Positions 1 to 9,348 of a stretch of DNA of 64,000 nt are shown here, in pieces. The translations under genes and the position numbers were made by a program. The DNA comes from Lactovum miscens (GTDB lineage: Bacteria; Bacillota; Bacilli; Lactobacillales; Streptococcaceae), in assembly GCF_014202895.1 (NCBI RefSeq), contig NZ_JACHHV010000004.1, positions 1 to 64,000 on the forward strand, given 5' to 3'. Numbering within the stretch: position 1 is the stretch's first letter; each line of letters begins with the position of its first letter. The notes under the pieces are model-generated. The model had not been told where the DNA came from, did not search any database, and saw only the letters and a list, made by a program, of their open reading frames with translations.

Positions 1-180
1 CAAGCTACTTTCGCGTTCTAAAATGCCCGCTTTATTTGTCAAAATCTCCGTTATCTGTGTTAAAATCGAGTCCATAAGAACCTTTCTAAGTTGTTGTCGC
101 AAACTCAATTTTAAAGGTTCTTTTTCTTTTTGTCTTTTTTCTGAAATCAAAAAGCGATCACTCTTTCGAGCTACCGCCAA
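1..180 (-). CDS. 5' part of an unknown gene cut by the window edge
   Basis: On the minus strand an open frame runs off the left edge. It can begin at a TTG at 180 or, more convincingly, at an ATG at 75 preceded by AGAAAGG. From that ATG it reads MDSILTQITEILTNKAGILE. The stretch between TTG and ATG is Lys/Arg/Glu-rich and protein-like, so the earlier start cannot be excluded. I do not recognise the family. It is co-directional with ppsA, which lies upstream of it. Confidence 0.4.
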   Translation of the reverse strand, partial: MAVARKSDRFLISEKRQKEKEPLKLSLRQQLRKVLMDSILTQITEILTNKAGILERESSL

Positions 181-254
181 TTATTTTACACTTATAGATT
201 CAAGTCTTCAAATTTTTTGTTTATATGCGACTAATTTACAATTACAATTATTTG

Positions 255-284
255 TTAGACTTTTATTTTTAGTTACCAGTCTAA
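255..284 (-). terminator. Possible terminator at the end of ppsA
   Basis: Inverted repeat TTAGACT / AGTCTAA with a 16-nt loop, overlapping the ppsA stop codon. The stem has only 7 pairs and the T-run on the minus strand is poor, so this is weak. Confidence 0.3.
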
Positions 285-2678
285 TTCATTGGATTCAGCT
301 TTTCCACGCCCGGTCATTGAATCAAGAATGATTCTTTGCTCTAATTGTGCAACCATCCTCTTTGTGTTCTTCACAGCGTCAGGATTCACAGAAATGCTAT
401 CAACACCGCTTCGTACTAAGAATTCGCAGAAATCTGGGTAGACACTTGGTGCTTGACCACAGATTGAGACAGTCTTACCATCCCGATGAGCAACATCAAT
501 CAGATGACGAATAGAACGACGAACAGCTAGATTTCGTTCGTCATAAATATTTTGAACTGTATCATTATCGCGGTCACAGCCTAGGACGAGCATAGTCAAA
601 TCATTTGAACCGATTGAGTAACCATCAATAAATTGATTAAATTGGTCAGCCAAAATGATGTTAGAAGGAATCTCAGCCATTAACCAAATCTTGAAATCAT
701 TTCCTCTCTCAAGTCCCGCATTTTTCATAATGTGAGTAACTTTCTTTGCCTCGTCGACTGTACGACAGAATGGGATCATAATTTGAAGATTCTTAAAACC
801 AAGGCCATTACGAACTTTTTTAACTGCTTCAAGTTCAAGCTTAAAGGCAGGTAGATATTTTGGATCATAATATCTTGAGGCGCCACGCCATCCAAGTAAC
901 GCTGATGGTTCAACTGGTTCATATTTTGAACCGCCAATTAAGTCACGATACTCGCTTGACTTGAAATCTGACAGACGAAGCACAACTTGGCGAGGGGCAA
1001 GGGCTTGACAGACTTTTCGGATTCCTTCCGCTAATTGGTCGACAACCATATCCGACCGCCCATCCTCAATCAAATGCAATGGATGCTCATGGATAAAGGT
1101 GGTCCAAATAAATTCTTCACGCATCAAACCAATTCCGTCTGCAGGTAGTGAGCTATATTTGTCTGCTAAATCTGGGTCTCCTAGATTCATGTAAATTTTA
1201 GTTGCAGTAGTAGGAAATACTTCAGGAACTTTTCCGAGAGTTGACTCTTCATTCTCTTTTTCTTTTATCAGGTCTTCAATAATACCGTCATAAACAATGC
1301 CATTTGTGGCATCTATCGTGATAATTTGACCATTTTTAATAGCCTTTGTTGCTTCATTATCAGAACGAGCCTCTGTACCAACAATACAAGGAATTCCCAA
1401 TTCACGACTGACAATAGCTGCATGGCAAGTCATACCACCTGCGTTAGTAACAATGGCACGAGCCTTCTTCATTGCAGGTACCCAGTCAGGAGTAGTCATC
1501 AGAGTTACGAGAATCTCGCCCTCCTTGAACTGATCAATGTCTTTTGGATCAAAGATAATATGAGCTTTACCAGCAGCACGTCCAGGGCTGGCAGGGAGAC
1601 CACGAACCACAACTTCACGTCTTGTAGTAGTAGCAGTGGCCATTTTTTCACGTTCCTCAGAGCCGGGCTTTGGTTGTTTTTTAATCTTGCGTGACCAGAC
1701 CGTTTCAGGTCGGGCTTGTAGCATCCAAAGCTTGTTAGTTCTTTCATCTAGGGCGAATTCCGTGTCCATATAACAACCGTAATGCTGTTCGAGTTTCTTA
1801 CAATAGTCAGCTAATTCAATAATTTGTTCATCCGTCAAAACTTTGGCTTTTGCCTCATCTTCTGGAATAGCTTCTTCAATACAATCTCCTCCTGGAAGAC
1901 GGACCAAACGAACTTTTTTTCGGTTAACAGTTATATCAGCAATTGTCAAGGTATCTTTATTAACCAAATAATTATCCGGTGTAACCGTACCTTGCACCAC
2001 ATATTCACCTAATCCCCAAGCAGCTTCAATGTCAATTACTTTGTCATTTCCAGTAGATACGTTTATTGAGAACATTACACCAGAGGCTTTTGAAAAAACC
2101 ATCATTTGGACAGTTGCTGATAAAGCCACCTTCATATGGTCATAGCCTTGCTTTGTACGATAGTAAGTTGCCCGATCAGTGAATAAGGAAGCATAACATT
2201 CTTTGACCTTCTGAACAACAATGTCTGCTCCTTTAACATTCAGATAAGTATCTTGTTGGCCTGCAAAAGATGCGTCAGGTAAATCTTCAGCAGTTGCAGA
2301 TGACCTTACTGCTACGAAAGGTTCAGTTTCACCCACTTTTTCTGCTAAATTATTATAAGATTCCCTAATAATATTTGCCAAGTCTTCGGGCATCTCCTCG
2401 CTGACAATCATTTCACGAATTTTTGTTGCAATCCGATGAAGTTGTTCAGAATTTTCAACATCCGTTAAATCTTTGAGCTCCTTTGCAATTTTATCAACAA
2501 GACCAGTTTCCTCCATGAAATGTTGGTAGCCAGCAGCAGTGGTTGCAAAACCATAGGGAACGGGGATTCCCTCAATTGAAGTCATCTCCCCCAATGAAGA
2601 TGACTTACCACCAACCAATGCAACATCTTCGCGCTTTAGTTCATCAAACCAAAGTACATATTTGTCTTCTCGAGCCAT
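273..2678 (-). CDS. ppsA: Phosphoenolpyruvate synthase (pyruvate, water dikinase)
   Basis: Makes PEP from pyruvate, ATP and water (products AMP and phosphate), the entry step of gluconeogenesis from pyruvate or lactate. The 801 residues match the usual length. Order: N-terminal ATP-grasp domain (KSSSLGEM near 25, VRSSATAEDLPDASFAGQQ near 125), the swivelling phosphohistidine domain with GGMTCHAAIVSRELGIP (catalytic His near 418), and the C-terminal PEP/pyruvate barrel with SICGQAPS (catalytic Cys near 738). The ATG at 2678 has an excellent AAGGAGGG upstream. It is uncommon in Streptococcaceae, which more often rely on glycolysis only. A cre-like box about 45 nt upstream suggests repression by CcpA on preferred sugars. 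The identity is secure from the motifs. Confidence 0.95.
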   Translation of the reverse strand: MAREDKYVLWFDELKREDVALVGGKSSSLGEMTSIEGIPVPYGFATTAAGYQHFMEETGLVDKIAKELKDLTDVENSEQLHRIATKIREMIVSEEMPEDLANIIRESYNNLAEKVGETEPFVAVRSSATAEDLPDASFAGQQDTYLNVKGADIVVQKVKECYASLFTDRATYYRTKQGYDHMKVALSATVQMMVFSKASGVMFSINVSTGNDKVIDIEAAWGLGEYVVQGTVTPDNYLVNKDTLTIADITVNRKKVRLVRLPGGDCIEEAIPEDEAKAKVLTDEQIIELADYCKKLEQHYGCYMDTEFALDERTNKLWMLQARPETVWSRKIKKQPKPGSEEREKMATATTTRREVVVRGLPASPGRAAGKAHIIFDPKDIDQFKEGEILVTLMTTPDWVPAMKKARAIVTNAGGMTCHAAIVSRELGIPCIVGTEARSDNEATKAIKNGQIITIDATNGIVYDGIIEDLIKEKENEESTLGKVPEVFPTTATKIYMNLGDPDLADKYSSLPADGIGLMREEFIWTTFIHEHPLHLIEDGRSDMVVDQLAEGIRKVCQALAPRQVVLRLSDFKSSEYRDLIGGSKYEPVEPSALLGWRGASRYYDPKYLPAFKLELEAVKKVRNGLGFKNLQIMIPFCRTVDEAKKVTHIMKNAGLERGNDFKIWLMAEIPSNIILADQFNQFIDGYSIGSNDLTMLVLGCDRDNDTVQNIYDERNLAVRRSIRHLIDVAHRDGKTVSICGQAPSVYPDFCEFLVRSGVDSISVNPDAVKNTKRMVAQLEQRIILDSMTGRGKAESNELDW

Positions 2679-2723
2679 TTATATGACCCTCCTTTTATAA
2701 TAAATTCTCCTTTAAAATAATAT

Positions 2724-2737
2724 TGGAACCGTTTACA
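2724..2737 (-). promoter_or_regulatory. cre box (CcpA operator) upstream of ppsA
   Basis: TGTAAACGGTTCCA on the minus strand matches the cre consensus TGWAANCGNTNWCA at 13 of 14 positions. It lies about 45 nt upstream of the ppsA start, a usual place for CcpA repression. Confidence 0.7.
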
Positions 2738-2885
2738 TTTAACATATTCTAATCTTTTTTGAAAAAAATGTCAAAGTCACTTTTATCAAGAAAAAATATA
2801 AATATTACCTAAATATACATTGATCAATCACAAATAAACCTATAACAACGAGTTAGACTGAACCACGGTTAACACGCTACGATCA

Positions 2886-2914
2886 TTGACAGTCATTAAA
2901 TTTTAGAGTAAAAT
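2886..2914 (+). promoter_or_regulatory. Promoter of the glyQ T-box transcript
   Basis: TTGACA, 17 nt, TAAAAT. The predicted start near 2921 lies just before the T-box leader. Confidence 0.75.
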
Positions 2915-2919
2915 TAATG

Positions 2920-3062
2920 CAAAGCGACTTGGGATGGTGGAAGCCAAGAACAAATGGTATAAAAATTGTGAATAATCTTTTAAAGTGAAAAATAAGGTGG
3001 AACCGTGCTTTGCACCCTTTGTGTATGAGGGGAAAGTGTGGCTTTTTATTTTGATAAAAAAC
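2920..3062 (+). promoter_or_regulatory. Glycyl T-box riboswitch with terminator
   Basis: The conserved T-box AAGGTGGAACCGTG (2994-3007) matches the family consensus AGGGTGGNACCGCG at 12 of 14 positions. Downstream a hairpin with arms CACCCTTT and AAAGTGTG (one mismatch) runs into a T-run near 3050. Stem I is short: a distal hairpin CTTGG / CCAAG encloses GATGGTGGAAG, and GGT followed by A (near 2955) is the likely glycine specifier. Uncharged tRNA-Gly should pair with both sites and allow glyQ transcription. The specifier is an inference from context. Confidence 0.88.
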
Positions 3063-3103
3063 ATTGACTTTCCCAAAAATTTTGAATGATTAAGGAGAAC
3101 TAA

Positions 3104-4048
3104 ATGATAAATCAGAAACTATCTTTTCAAGACATTATCTTAGCATTACAAGGCTTCTGGTCAAAGCAGGGAGCTAATCTCATGCAGGCCTATGACAATG
3201 AGGTTGGTGCGGGGACCATGTCTCCTTACACTTTCTTACGTTCAAATGGTCCTGAGCCATGGGGAGCAGCTTATGTGCAACCTTCGCGACGTCCTGCTGA
3301 TGGCCGGTATGGCGATAACCCAAACCGCCTTTTCCAACATCACCAATTCCAAGTTGTATTGAAACCATCTCCTAAAAACATACAAGAACTTTATCTTCAA
3401 AGTTTGGCTGCACTTGGTATTTCTGCTTTGGAACACGATGTTCGCTTCGTTGAGGACAACTGGGAAAACCCATCCATGGGTTGCGCTGGTATTGGCTGGG
3501 AAGTTTGGATTGATGGGCAGGAATGCACACAGTTTACGTATTTCCAGCAAGTTGGTGGTATTGATGTTGATTCAGTAACTAGTGAAATCACTTATGGCTT
3601 GGAACGTATTGCGACTGTTGTTCAAGATGTAAATGATGTCTATGATCTTGAGTGGGGAAATGGAGTAGGTTATGGTGATATATTCAAAGAGCCAGAATTT
3701 GAACATTCAAAATTTGCATTTGAAGAATCTAATCAAGAATTATTGTTGCAACTCTTTGGAGAGTACGAAACTGAGGCTCTACGATTATTAGATAATGGTT
3801 TAGTTCATCCAGCCTACGATTATATTCTGAAATGCTCACACACTTTCAACTTGCTTGATGCACGCGGAGCTATTTCAGTGACAGATAGAGCTGGTTATAT
3901 GCATCGTGTACGTACAATGGCTCGTAAGGTTGCTAGAACTTTTATTGAAGTACGTGCGAAACTAGGCTTCCCATTACTTAAAGATGAAGCTCTGCGTGAA
4001 AAATATCTTGGTGAGCAAGGAAAATATACAATTAAATCAGAAAAATAA
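3104..4048 (+). CDS. glyQ: Glycine--tRNA ligase alpha subunit
   Basis: Alpha chain of the bacterial alpha2beta2 glycyl-tRNA synthetase; it carries the catalytic core that activates glycine. The 314 residues fit the family. The conserved N-terminal block [17 protein letters not shown] and the motif [12 protein letters not shown] are present, followed by [20 protein letters not shown], which is diagnostic for GlyQ. The start ATG follows AAGGAG. It sits behind a T-box leader, so it responds to charging of tRNA-Gly. The beta subunit lies downstream, but unusually far away (408 nt). Confidence 0.97.
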   Translation: MINQKLSFQDIILALQGFWSKQGANLMQAYDNEVGAGTMSPYTFLRSNGPEPWGAAYVQPSRRPADGRYGDNPNRLFQHHQFQVVLKPSPKNIQELYLQSLAALGISALEHDVRFVEDNWENPSMGCAGIGWEVWIDGQECTQFTYFQQVGGIDVDSVTSEITYGLERIATVVQDVNDVYDLEWGNGVGYGDIFKEPEFEHSKFAFEESNQELLLQLFGEYETEALRLLDNGLVHPAYDYILKCSHTFNLLDARGAISVTDRAGYMHRVRTMARKVARTFIEVRAKLGFPLLKDEALREKYLGEQGKYTIKSEK

Positions 4049-4456
4049 TTTTAAACCAAAAATGATCTGAATAAATAATCAATAATAGTATCTCATAAAT
4101 TGTAAAGAGAAATTGTGTGTATTTAGGATAAAAATAGAGTAAATGAAAATGTACATATCTCTTGAATAATATATTTTTATTAGGTTTGAAAAGTGAGTTT
4201 TTTGGTTTATGAGACTTTGATTTCGCTATTTTAAAAATAGGAGTCCATTAATATCGTGTTGATGCTGATATGATTTTGTTATTGTCTTTTTGGAATTACC
4301 ACTCTTTTAGTGAAATAGGACATGTGGCAGGTTGTAGTAGAAAATTAAGCTTTTGACGAGAACTGAGTATTAATTCATGATTACAAATGTGGCTGAACAT
4401 TTGAATAGTGGGTGATAAAAATTTTTTAGATATTAAAAGAAAGTGGTATTGGATAA
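4049..4456 (+). other. Long AT-rich glyQ-glyS spacer with competing inverted repeats
   Basis: There is no gene in this 408-nt gap. AAACCAAAAA (4053-4062) and TCTCATAAA (4091-4099) can each pair with overlapping parts of one downstream segment (TTTTTGGTTT at 4199-4208 and TTTATGAGA at 4206-4214). A possible promoter TTGACG-17-CATGAT begins near 4354. Its function is unknown. Confidence 0.4.
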
Positions 4457-6457
4457 ATGAGCAATTACTTATTGGAAATAGGACTGGAAGAAATGCCAGC
4501 TCACTTGGTAACACCAGCTGTTGAACAGCTGGCAGAGCGGGTGTCAAATTTTCTTACAGAAAATCAAGTGAATTTCAAAAGAATTTTAAAATTTTCGACA
4601 CCTCGTCGTTTGGCTATTCTAGTTGAAGGTATCGCGGATAAATCTGAATCCAAAGATGAAGAAGTTAAAGGACCATCGGCGAAAATAGCTAAAGATGTTG
4701 AAGGAAGTTGGACTAAAGCTATCCAAGGTTTTTCTCATGGACAAGGAATGATACCTGAGGATCTTATATTAAAGGGAGATTATTATTTTGCTGAAAGACA
4801 TATTGAAGGAATAGCCACCTCAGAAATTCTGACTCGAATCGGCGATGAAGTAATTAAAAAGATGACGTTCTCGACTTATATGAAATGGGGGAATAATGAT
4901 TTCCTATTTGTACGTCCAATTCAATGGTTGGTATCGTTATTGGATGCAGCAGTTGTGCCTTTTGAAATTTTGGATGTTAGAGCCAGTCGAGTGTCTCATG
5001 GTCACCGATTCTTGGCAAATCATTCAATAGAGCTAGTAGATGCCAAATTCTATGAAAAGGCTTTGCAAGATAATTTTGTCATTGTATATGCACCAGCTCG
5101 TAAGCTGGTTGTTGTGCAACAAATTATGAATTTAGTGGAGAAACACAATTGGACAGTTGAACTTCATAGTGACTTACTTGAAGAAGTAAATAACTTGGTT
5201 GAGTGGCCAACTGCCTTTGTTGGTAGCTTTGATGAAAAATATCTTGAAGTTCCTGCAGAAGTTCTGGTAACATCAATGCGAGATAATCAGCGCTACTTTG
5301 AAGTTTATGACTCAGATAATCATTTAGTAGCAAACTTCATATCAATTCGTAATGGTAACAGCGAGTTTATCGAAAATGTAATTGCTGGGAATGAAAAAGT
5401 CCTTGTGGCTCGTTTAGAAGATGCCAAGTTTTTCTGGGAAGAAGACAAAAAGCTCAAGTTAGATGACCTAGTTGCTAAATTATCAGCTATTACCTTCCAT
5501 GCAAAGATTGGTTCATTGTCAGAGCACATGGCTCGAACTAAATTATTGACAGAAAAATTGGGAGAGATTGCTAATTTGACTGCTGCTGAGAAGAAGGATG
5601 TGGCTCGTGCTGCTGATATCTATAAGTTTGACTTAACTACAGGTATGGTCAATGAATTTGATGAATTGCAAGGTGTGATGGGCGAGAAATATGCCTTACT
5701 GGCGGGTGAGACAGCTAATGTAGCAGCCGCTGTGCGTGAACATTATTTGCCAACATCCTCTGACGGTTTGTTACCAGCTACTAAAGTAGGTGCTGTCCTT
5801 GCGGTTGCAGACAAATTAGATTCACTTATTAGCTTCTTTGCTGTAGGATTAATTCCATCAGGATCAAATGATCCATACGCTCTACGTCGAGCAACTGCTG
5901 GTGTGATTCGCATTATTGAATCACAAGGTTGGGATTTCGATTTAACGGACTTTATAAAAGATACAAAGCTTATTGGCTTTGTTAAAGGCCGTATTGCTAA
6001 GCAATTGGAAAATGAAGTTAGAACAGATATTATTGATGCGGTACTCGCTGTTGAAAAACTTAATGTTCTACAAATCATGGTTAATGCTCGTATAATTGAC
6101 AAACATAAGACGTATGATCTATTCAAACCGGCAATGGAAGCTGTCACACGTGTAATCAATATAGTAAAAAAAGAAAATTTTGCAGCTGAAATTAATACTA
6201 ATCTCTTCGATAGCGCTGCAGAAAAGCAACTTTATGATTTCTTAGAAACGACCAATGATGAATGGGATAATTTATCAGCAGAGATCCGTTTCCGTACTAT
6301 TATTCATGCCTTTACTCCGATGATCACAGCGTTCTTTGATGAAGTCATGGTAATGGTAGAGGATGCAACTGTAAAAAATAACCGTTTAGCCTTACTTAAT
6401 GGCTTGACAAGATTAACAAGCACAATGGCCGATTTTAGCCTAATTTTGACAAAATAA
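4457..6457 (+). CDS. glyS: Glycine--tRNA ligase beta subunit
   Basis: Beta chain of the tetrameric glycyl-tRNA synthetase, needed for tRNA recognition and for full activity of GlyQ. The 666 residues start with the classic LLEIGLEEMPA. FSTPRRLA near 50 and the later GLIPSGSNDPYALRRAT and anticodon-binding-type C-terminus are typical. The ATG at 4457 is chosen because the family N-terminus begins exactly there, although the Shine-Dalgarno is weak (AAAGAAAG). A small DUF896 gene follows after 13 nt, as in many Lactobacillales. Confidence 0.97.
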   Translation: MSNYLLEIGLEEMPAHLVTPAVEQLAERVSNFLTENQVNFKRILKFSTPRRLAILVEGIADKSESKDEEVKGPSAKIAKDVEGSWTKAIQGFSHGQGMIPEDLILKGDYYFAERHIEGIATSEILTRIGDEVIKKMTFSTYMKWGNNDFLFVRPIQWLVSLLDAAVVPFEILDVRASRVSHGHRFLANHSIELVDAKFYEKALQDNFVIVYAPARKLVVVQQIMNLVEKHNWTVELHSDLLEEVNNLVEWPTAFVGSFDEKYLEVPAEVLVTSMRDNQRYFEVYDSDNHLVANFISIRNGNSEFIENVIAGNEKVLVARLEDAKFFWEEDKKLKLDDLVAKLSAITFHAKIGSLSEHMARTKLLTEKLGEIANLTAAEKKDVARAADIYKFDLTTGMVNEFDELQGVMGEKYALLAGETANVAAAVREHYLPTSSDGLLPATKVGAVLAVADKLDSLISFFAVGLIPSGSNDPYALRRATAGVIRIIESQGWDFDLTDFIKDTKLIGFVKGRIAKQLENEVRTDIIDAVLAVEKLNVLQIMVNARIIDKHKTYDLFKPAMEAVTRVINIVKKENFAAEINTNLFDSAAEKQLYDFLETTNDEWDNLSAEIRFRTIIHAFTPMITAFFDEVMVMVEDATVKNNRLALLNGLTRLTSTMADFSLILTK

Positions 6458-6470
6458 GGAGATCATCATA

Positions 6471-6644
6471 ATGGTAACCTCAGAACAAGTTGCTCGAATC
6501 AATGAATTAGCTCGCAAGAAAAAAGATGAAAGCCTGACAAAAGAAGAACTGACTGAACAACAGAATCTTCATAAAATTTATATTGATAGTATCAGAAGAA
6601 ACATCCAGACACAATTTGGAGATCCGAAGAATAACCATTTATAA
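6471..6644 (+). CDS. DUF896 (UPF0291, YnzC-like) small protein
   Basis: 57-residue protein starting MVTSEQVARINELARKKKDE, with LTKEEL and a C-terminal segment YIDSIRRNIQTQFGDP. This helical-hairpin pattern and length are those of the DUF896/UPF0291 family, whose Bacillus member YnzC is a short cytoplasmic helical protein of uncertain role. The start has an AAGGAG 7 nt upstream. The gene is almost certainly co-transcribed with glyS; the glyS-DUF896-tkt order is what I recall from streptococci. Confidence 0.9.
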   Translation: MVTSEQVARINELARKKKDESLTKEELTEQQNLHKIYIDSIRRNIQTQFGDPKNNHL

Positions 6645-6685
6645 GCAAAAGTTGGTTAAAATCCATATAGAAATGAATATTAGAA

Positions 6686-6694
6686 TGTTATAAT
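6686..6694 (+). promoter_or_regulatory. Extended -10 promoter of tkt
   Basis: TGTTATAAT with no recognisable -35 element. The predicted start is near 6701, giving a short leader containing the tkt Shine-Dalgarno. Confidence 0.55.
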
Positions 6695-6725
6695 TAGCTA
6701 ATAAATAGAAAAACGGAGAAAGTTA

Positions 6726-8702
6726 ATGTTTGATTATACTGATCAACTCGCTGTCAACACAATTCGTACCCTTTCAATGGATGCTATTCAAAAAGCCAAT
6801 TCTGGTCACCCTGGACTTCCAATGGGTGCTGCTCCTATGGCTTATACTCTCTGGAGTAAGTTTTTAAATGTAAACCCTTTATCTGGTCGCAAATGGTCTG
6901 ATCGTGACCGATTTGTTTTGTCTGCTGGACATGGGTCGGCCATGCTTTATAGCCTTTTACATCTTGCAGGTTATCAAGTTTCAATTGAGGACCTGAAGAA
7001 CTTCCGCCAATGGGGTTCAAAGACACCTGGGCACCCAGAAGTTGGCCATACGGATGGGGTTGAAGCTACGACCGGGCCACTTGGTCAAGGTATTGCTAAT
7101 GCTGTAGGTTTTGCCATGGCAGAAGCTCACTTAGCTGCTCAGTACAATCGCCCTGGCTTTGATATCGTAGATCACTATACTTATGCGATTAACGGTGATG
7201 GTGACTTAATGGAGGGTGTTTCTCAAGAAGCTGCATCTCTCGCTGGCAAATTGAAGCTTGAGAAGTTAATCTTGCTTTATGATTCTAATAACATCTCTCT
7301 TGATGGCAAGCTTGAACAATCCTTTATTGATGATGTGAAATTACGTTTTGAGTCCTATGGGTGGAACTATATCCTTGTTAAGGATGGCAATGATATGGAT
7401 GAAATTTCAACCGCAATTGATCGTGCGAAGAAGTCGAAGGGTAAACCTACAATCATTGAGGTTAAGACAACCATTGGTTATGGTGCTGAAAAGGAAGGTA
7501 CTAATGCTGTTCACGGTGCCCCATTAGGTGTTGAAGGTGTGAAATTTGCGAAAGCAAGTTATGGATGGAATTTTCCAGAGTTTACAGTTCCTGAAGAAGT
7601 GGCGCAACGTTTCCGTCAAACCCTAGTGGCACGTGGTGAATCAATGGAACAAGTTTGGCGTCATACTTTTGAAAACTACACTGAAAAATATCCAGAGCTC
7701 GCAGAGCAATACAAGCTCGCTTTTGCTAATGATACACCTGAACTTGAATTGACAAAACATGAACTTGGTTCGTCTAAAGCCTCTCGTGTGTCTTCACAAG
7801 AAGCCATCCAGGAACTTTCAGCGCAGATGCCTAATTTCTGGGGAGGATCAGCAGATTTGTCAGCTTCAAATAATACCATGGTAAAAACTGAATCCGATTT
7901 TATGCCGGAAAACTACGGAGGTCGCAACATTTGGTTTGGTGTCCGTGAGCATGCCATGGGTGCAATCATGAATGGTATTGCTCTCCACGGTGGAACACGC
8001 GTCTATGGTGGAACTTTCTTCGTCTTCAGCAACTATATGTTGCCTGCTGTTCGTATGGCAGCCTTGCAGAAGCTTCCAGTAACTTATGTTTGGACACATG
8101 ACTCTATTGCTGTCGGTGAAGATGGTCCAACTCATGAACCAGTTGAACAGTTGGCAAGTGTCCGTTCAATACCAAACATTGATGTGATTCGCCCAGCCGA
8201 TGGTAATGAGGTAGTTGCCGCTTGGCGACATGCAATAAAATCGACAGATCGTCCAACCGCCCTTGTTTTAACTCGTCAAAACTTGCCAGTACTTGAAGGA
8301 ACAGCTCAATTAGCTGAGGAAGGGATAGATCGTGGGGCTTACATTCTTTCACCTGAAAAGGGCCAGTTGACGGGCATTATTATTGCGACTGGATCAGAAG
8401 TGGCCTTAGCAATTGAAGCTCAGAAGAAAATTGGTACTGGCGTTCGCGTTGTGTCTATGCCTTCAATGAATCGCTTTGATGAACAAGACTCGGCTTACCG
8501 CGAAAAAGTCCTTCCAATGCGTATTCGTCGTCGCTTAGCAGTTGAGGCTGGCACTAGTTTTGGCTGGGGTAAGTATGTTGGCCTAGATGGTTCTACCGTA
8601 ACTGTTAATAAGTGGGGAGCTTCAGCACCAGTAAGTAAAATTTTTCCAGAATATGGTTTTACTGTGGATAACGTCGTGACCCAATATAAAAAGTTAAACT
8701 GA
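6726..8702 (+). CDS. tkt: Transketolase
   Basis: Thiamine diphosphate enzyme of the pentose phosphate pathway; it moves two-carbon ketol units between sugar phosphates. 658 residues, full length. Seen: [16 protein letters not shown] near 26, ATTGPLGQG, the TPP/metal motif [18 protein letters not shown] near 155, the proton-relay Glu in [15 protein letters not shown] near 405, and [19 protein letters not shown] near 460. The start ATG follows GGAGAAAG. It is transcribed from its own extended -10 promoter and closed by a hairpin terminator. Confidence 0.97.
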   Translation: MFDYTDQLAVNTIRTLSMDAIQKANSGHPGLPMGAAPMAYTLWSKFLNVNPLSGRKWSDRDRFVLSAGHGSAMLYSLLHLAGYQVSIEDLKNFRQWGSKTPGHPEVGHTDGVEATTGPLGQGIANAVGFAMAEAHLAAQYNRPGFDIVDHYTYAINGDGDLMEGVSQEAASLAGKLKLEKLILLYDSNNISLDGKLEQSFIDDVKLRFESYGWNYILVKDGNDMDEISTAIDRAKKSKGKPTIIEVKTTIGYGAEKEGTNAVHGAPLGVEGVKFAKASYGWNFPEFTVPEEVAQRFRQTLVARGESMEQVWRHTFENYTEKYPELAEQYKLAFANDTPELELTKHELGSSKASRVSSQEAIQELSAQMPNFWGGSADLSASNNTMVKTESDFMPENYGGRNIWFGVREHAMGAIMNGIALHGGTRVYGGTFFVFSNYMLPAVRMAALQKLPVTYVWTHDSIAVGEDGPTHEPVEQLASVRSIPNIDVIRPADGNEVVAAWRHAIKSTDRPTALVLTRQNLPVLEGTAQLAEEGIDRGAYILSPEKGQLTGIIIATGSEVALAIEAQKKIGTGVRVVSMPSMNRFDEQDSAYREKVLPMRIRRRLAVEAGTSFGWGKYVGLDGSTVTVNKWGASAPVSKIFPEYGFTVDNVVTQYKKLN

Positions 8703-8721
8703 TAATTATAAAACTAATTAT

Positions 8722-8747
8722 AAAACGGTCGATCGGCCGTTTTTCTT
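8722..8747 (+). terminator. Terminator after tkt
   Basis: AAAACGG / CCGTTTT stem with loop TCGATCGG, followed by T residues. Confidence 0.75.
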
Positions 8748-8870
8748 CTATACTAATCTCAAATCTCAATAACTCTTAACAAAGAAATGGCAACACAATA
8801 AAGGCTAGAACATATAGCATAATAATTTATCTATGTGTAAAAGTACAAAATAGAATATACAAAATGAACT

Positions 8871-9068
8871 TTGGGTCCATATTTTTTAGTGTTAACCAAT
8901 TCAGAAAGGAAAGATAGAATTCAAGTTAATCTTGATAAGATTATATCTAGGCTAGCAGGCGGCGGGAAGCCTTCAAAGTTAAATGGACCATACGGATATT
9001 TTGTATCAATAATAAGAAATAATCCAGATGCATCTGGAATCAATGGTAGAATTTGTAGTGTTTTGTAG
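8871..9068 (+). pseudogene. Orphan 65-codon frame, probably a gene fragment
   Basis: Begins with a TTG and has no Shine-Dalgarno. The middle part (AGGGKPSKLNGPYGYFVSII) has a composition more like a real protein than the surrounding AT-rich DNA. It faintly recalls the C-terminal end of plasmid or phage replication proteins, but I cannot assign it. No intact neighbour supports a function, so a remnant of a longer gene is the best guess. Confidence 0.25.
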
Positions 9069-9130
9069 TATGTTGAGGAAATCAGTTACTTAACTAATAA
9101 AATATGTCATCAGTCAAAATGGTTGATGAA

Positions 9131-9159
9131 TTGGATTTTATTCAAAATTATGGTATAAT
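9131..9159 (+). promoter_or_regulatory. Promoter of the small RNA
   Basis: TTGGAT, 17 nt, TATAAT, with an extended TG (TGGTATAAT). Predicted start near 9166. Confidence 0.75.
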
Positions 9160-9165
9160 TCATCT

Positions 9166-9347
9166 ACGAGCCGATATTGTGTTCTAGTCTTGCCAATTAG
9201 CTTTTAGCTAAATGACTAGTTCTTTGGTGGGACTTCTGGGCTGTTGAGTCAGCCGCGAAGGATTCGTGAGAAGTTGCTAGATTGTTGTGAACCTCTCTAG
9301 CACAACGAAAGTTGCCCAATCTTAAAAGCTGCGAAAGCAGTTTTTTT
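9166..9347 (+). ncRNA. Structured small RNA, about 180 nt; 6S RNA candidate
   Basis: A stand-alone transcription unit: strong promoter, no open frame with a Shine-Dalgarno, and a perfect terminator (AAAAGCTGC / GCAGTTTTT with a GAAA tetraloop). Internal structure: CTAGTC / GACTAG hairpin (9184-9219), GGCTG / CAGCC hairpin inside a CTTCT / AGAAG stem (about 9233-9273), and TGCTAG / CTAGCA. TTGTG-TT-CTAG near the 5' end can also pair with CTAG-CACAA near the 3' end. Length, independent transcription and long-range 5'/3' pairing suggest 6S RNA. It lacks the conserved cores of SRP RNA, RNase P RNA and tmRNA. The structured RNA is well supported; the 6S identity is a guess. Confidence 0.7.
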
Positions 9348-9348
9348 T

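Noticed and set aside
23-331. 102-codon plus-strand frame at the left edge
   Set aside because: Antisense to the partial minus-strand gene and the end of ppsA; Phe/Leu-rich, no Shine-Dalgarno.
5743-6159. 138-codon minus-strand frame inside glyS
   Set aside because: Shadow of a conserved gene; Ser/Ala-rich with no family features.
9166-9347. Small RNA as SRP RNA, RNase P RNA or tmRNA
   Set aside because: The conserved GGAAGCAGC-type SRP apex, RNase P GAGGAAAGTC core, and tmRNA tRNA-like ends are not present.
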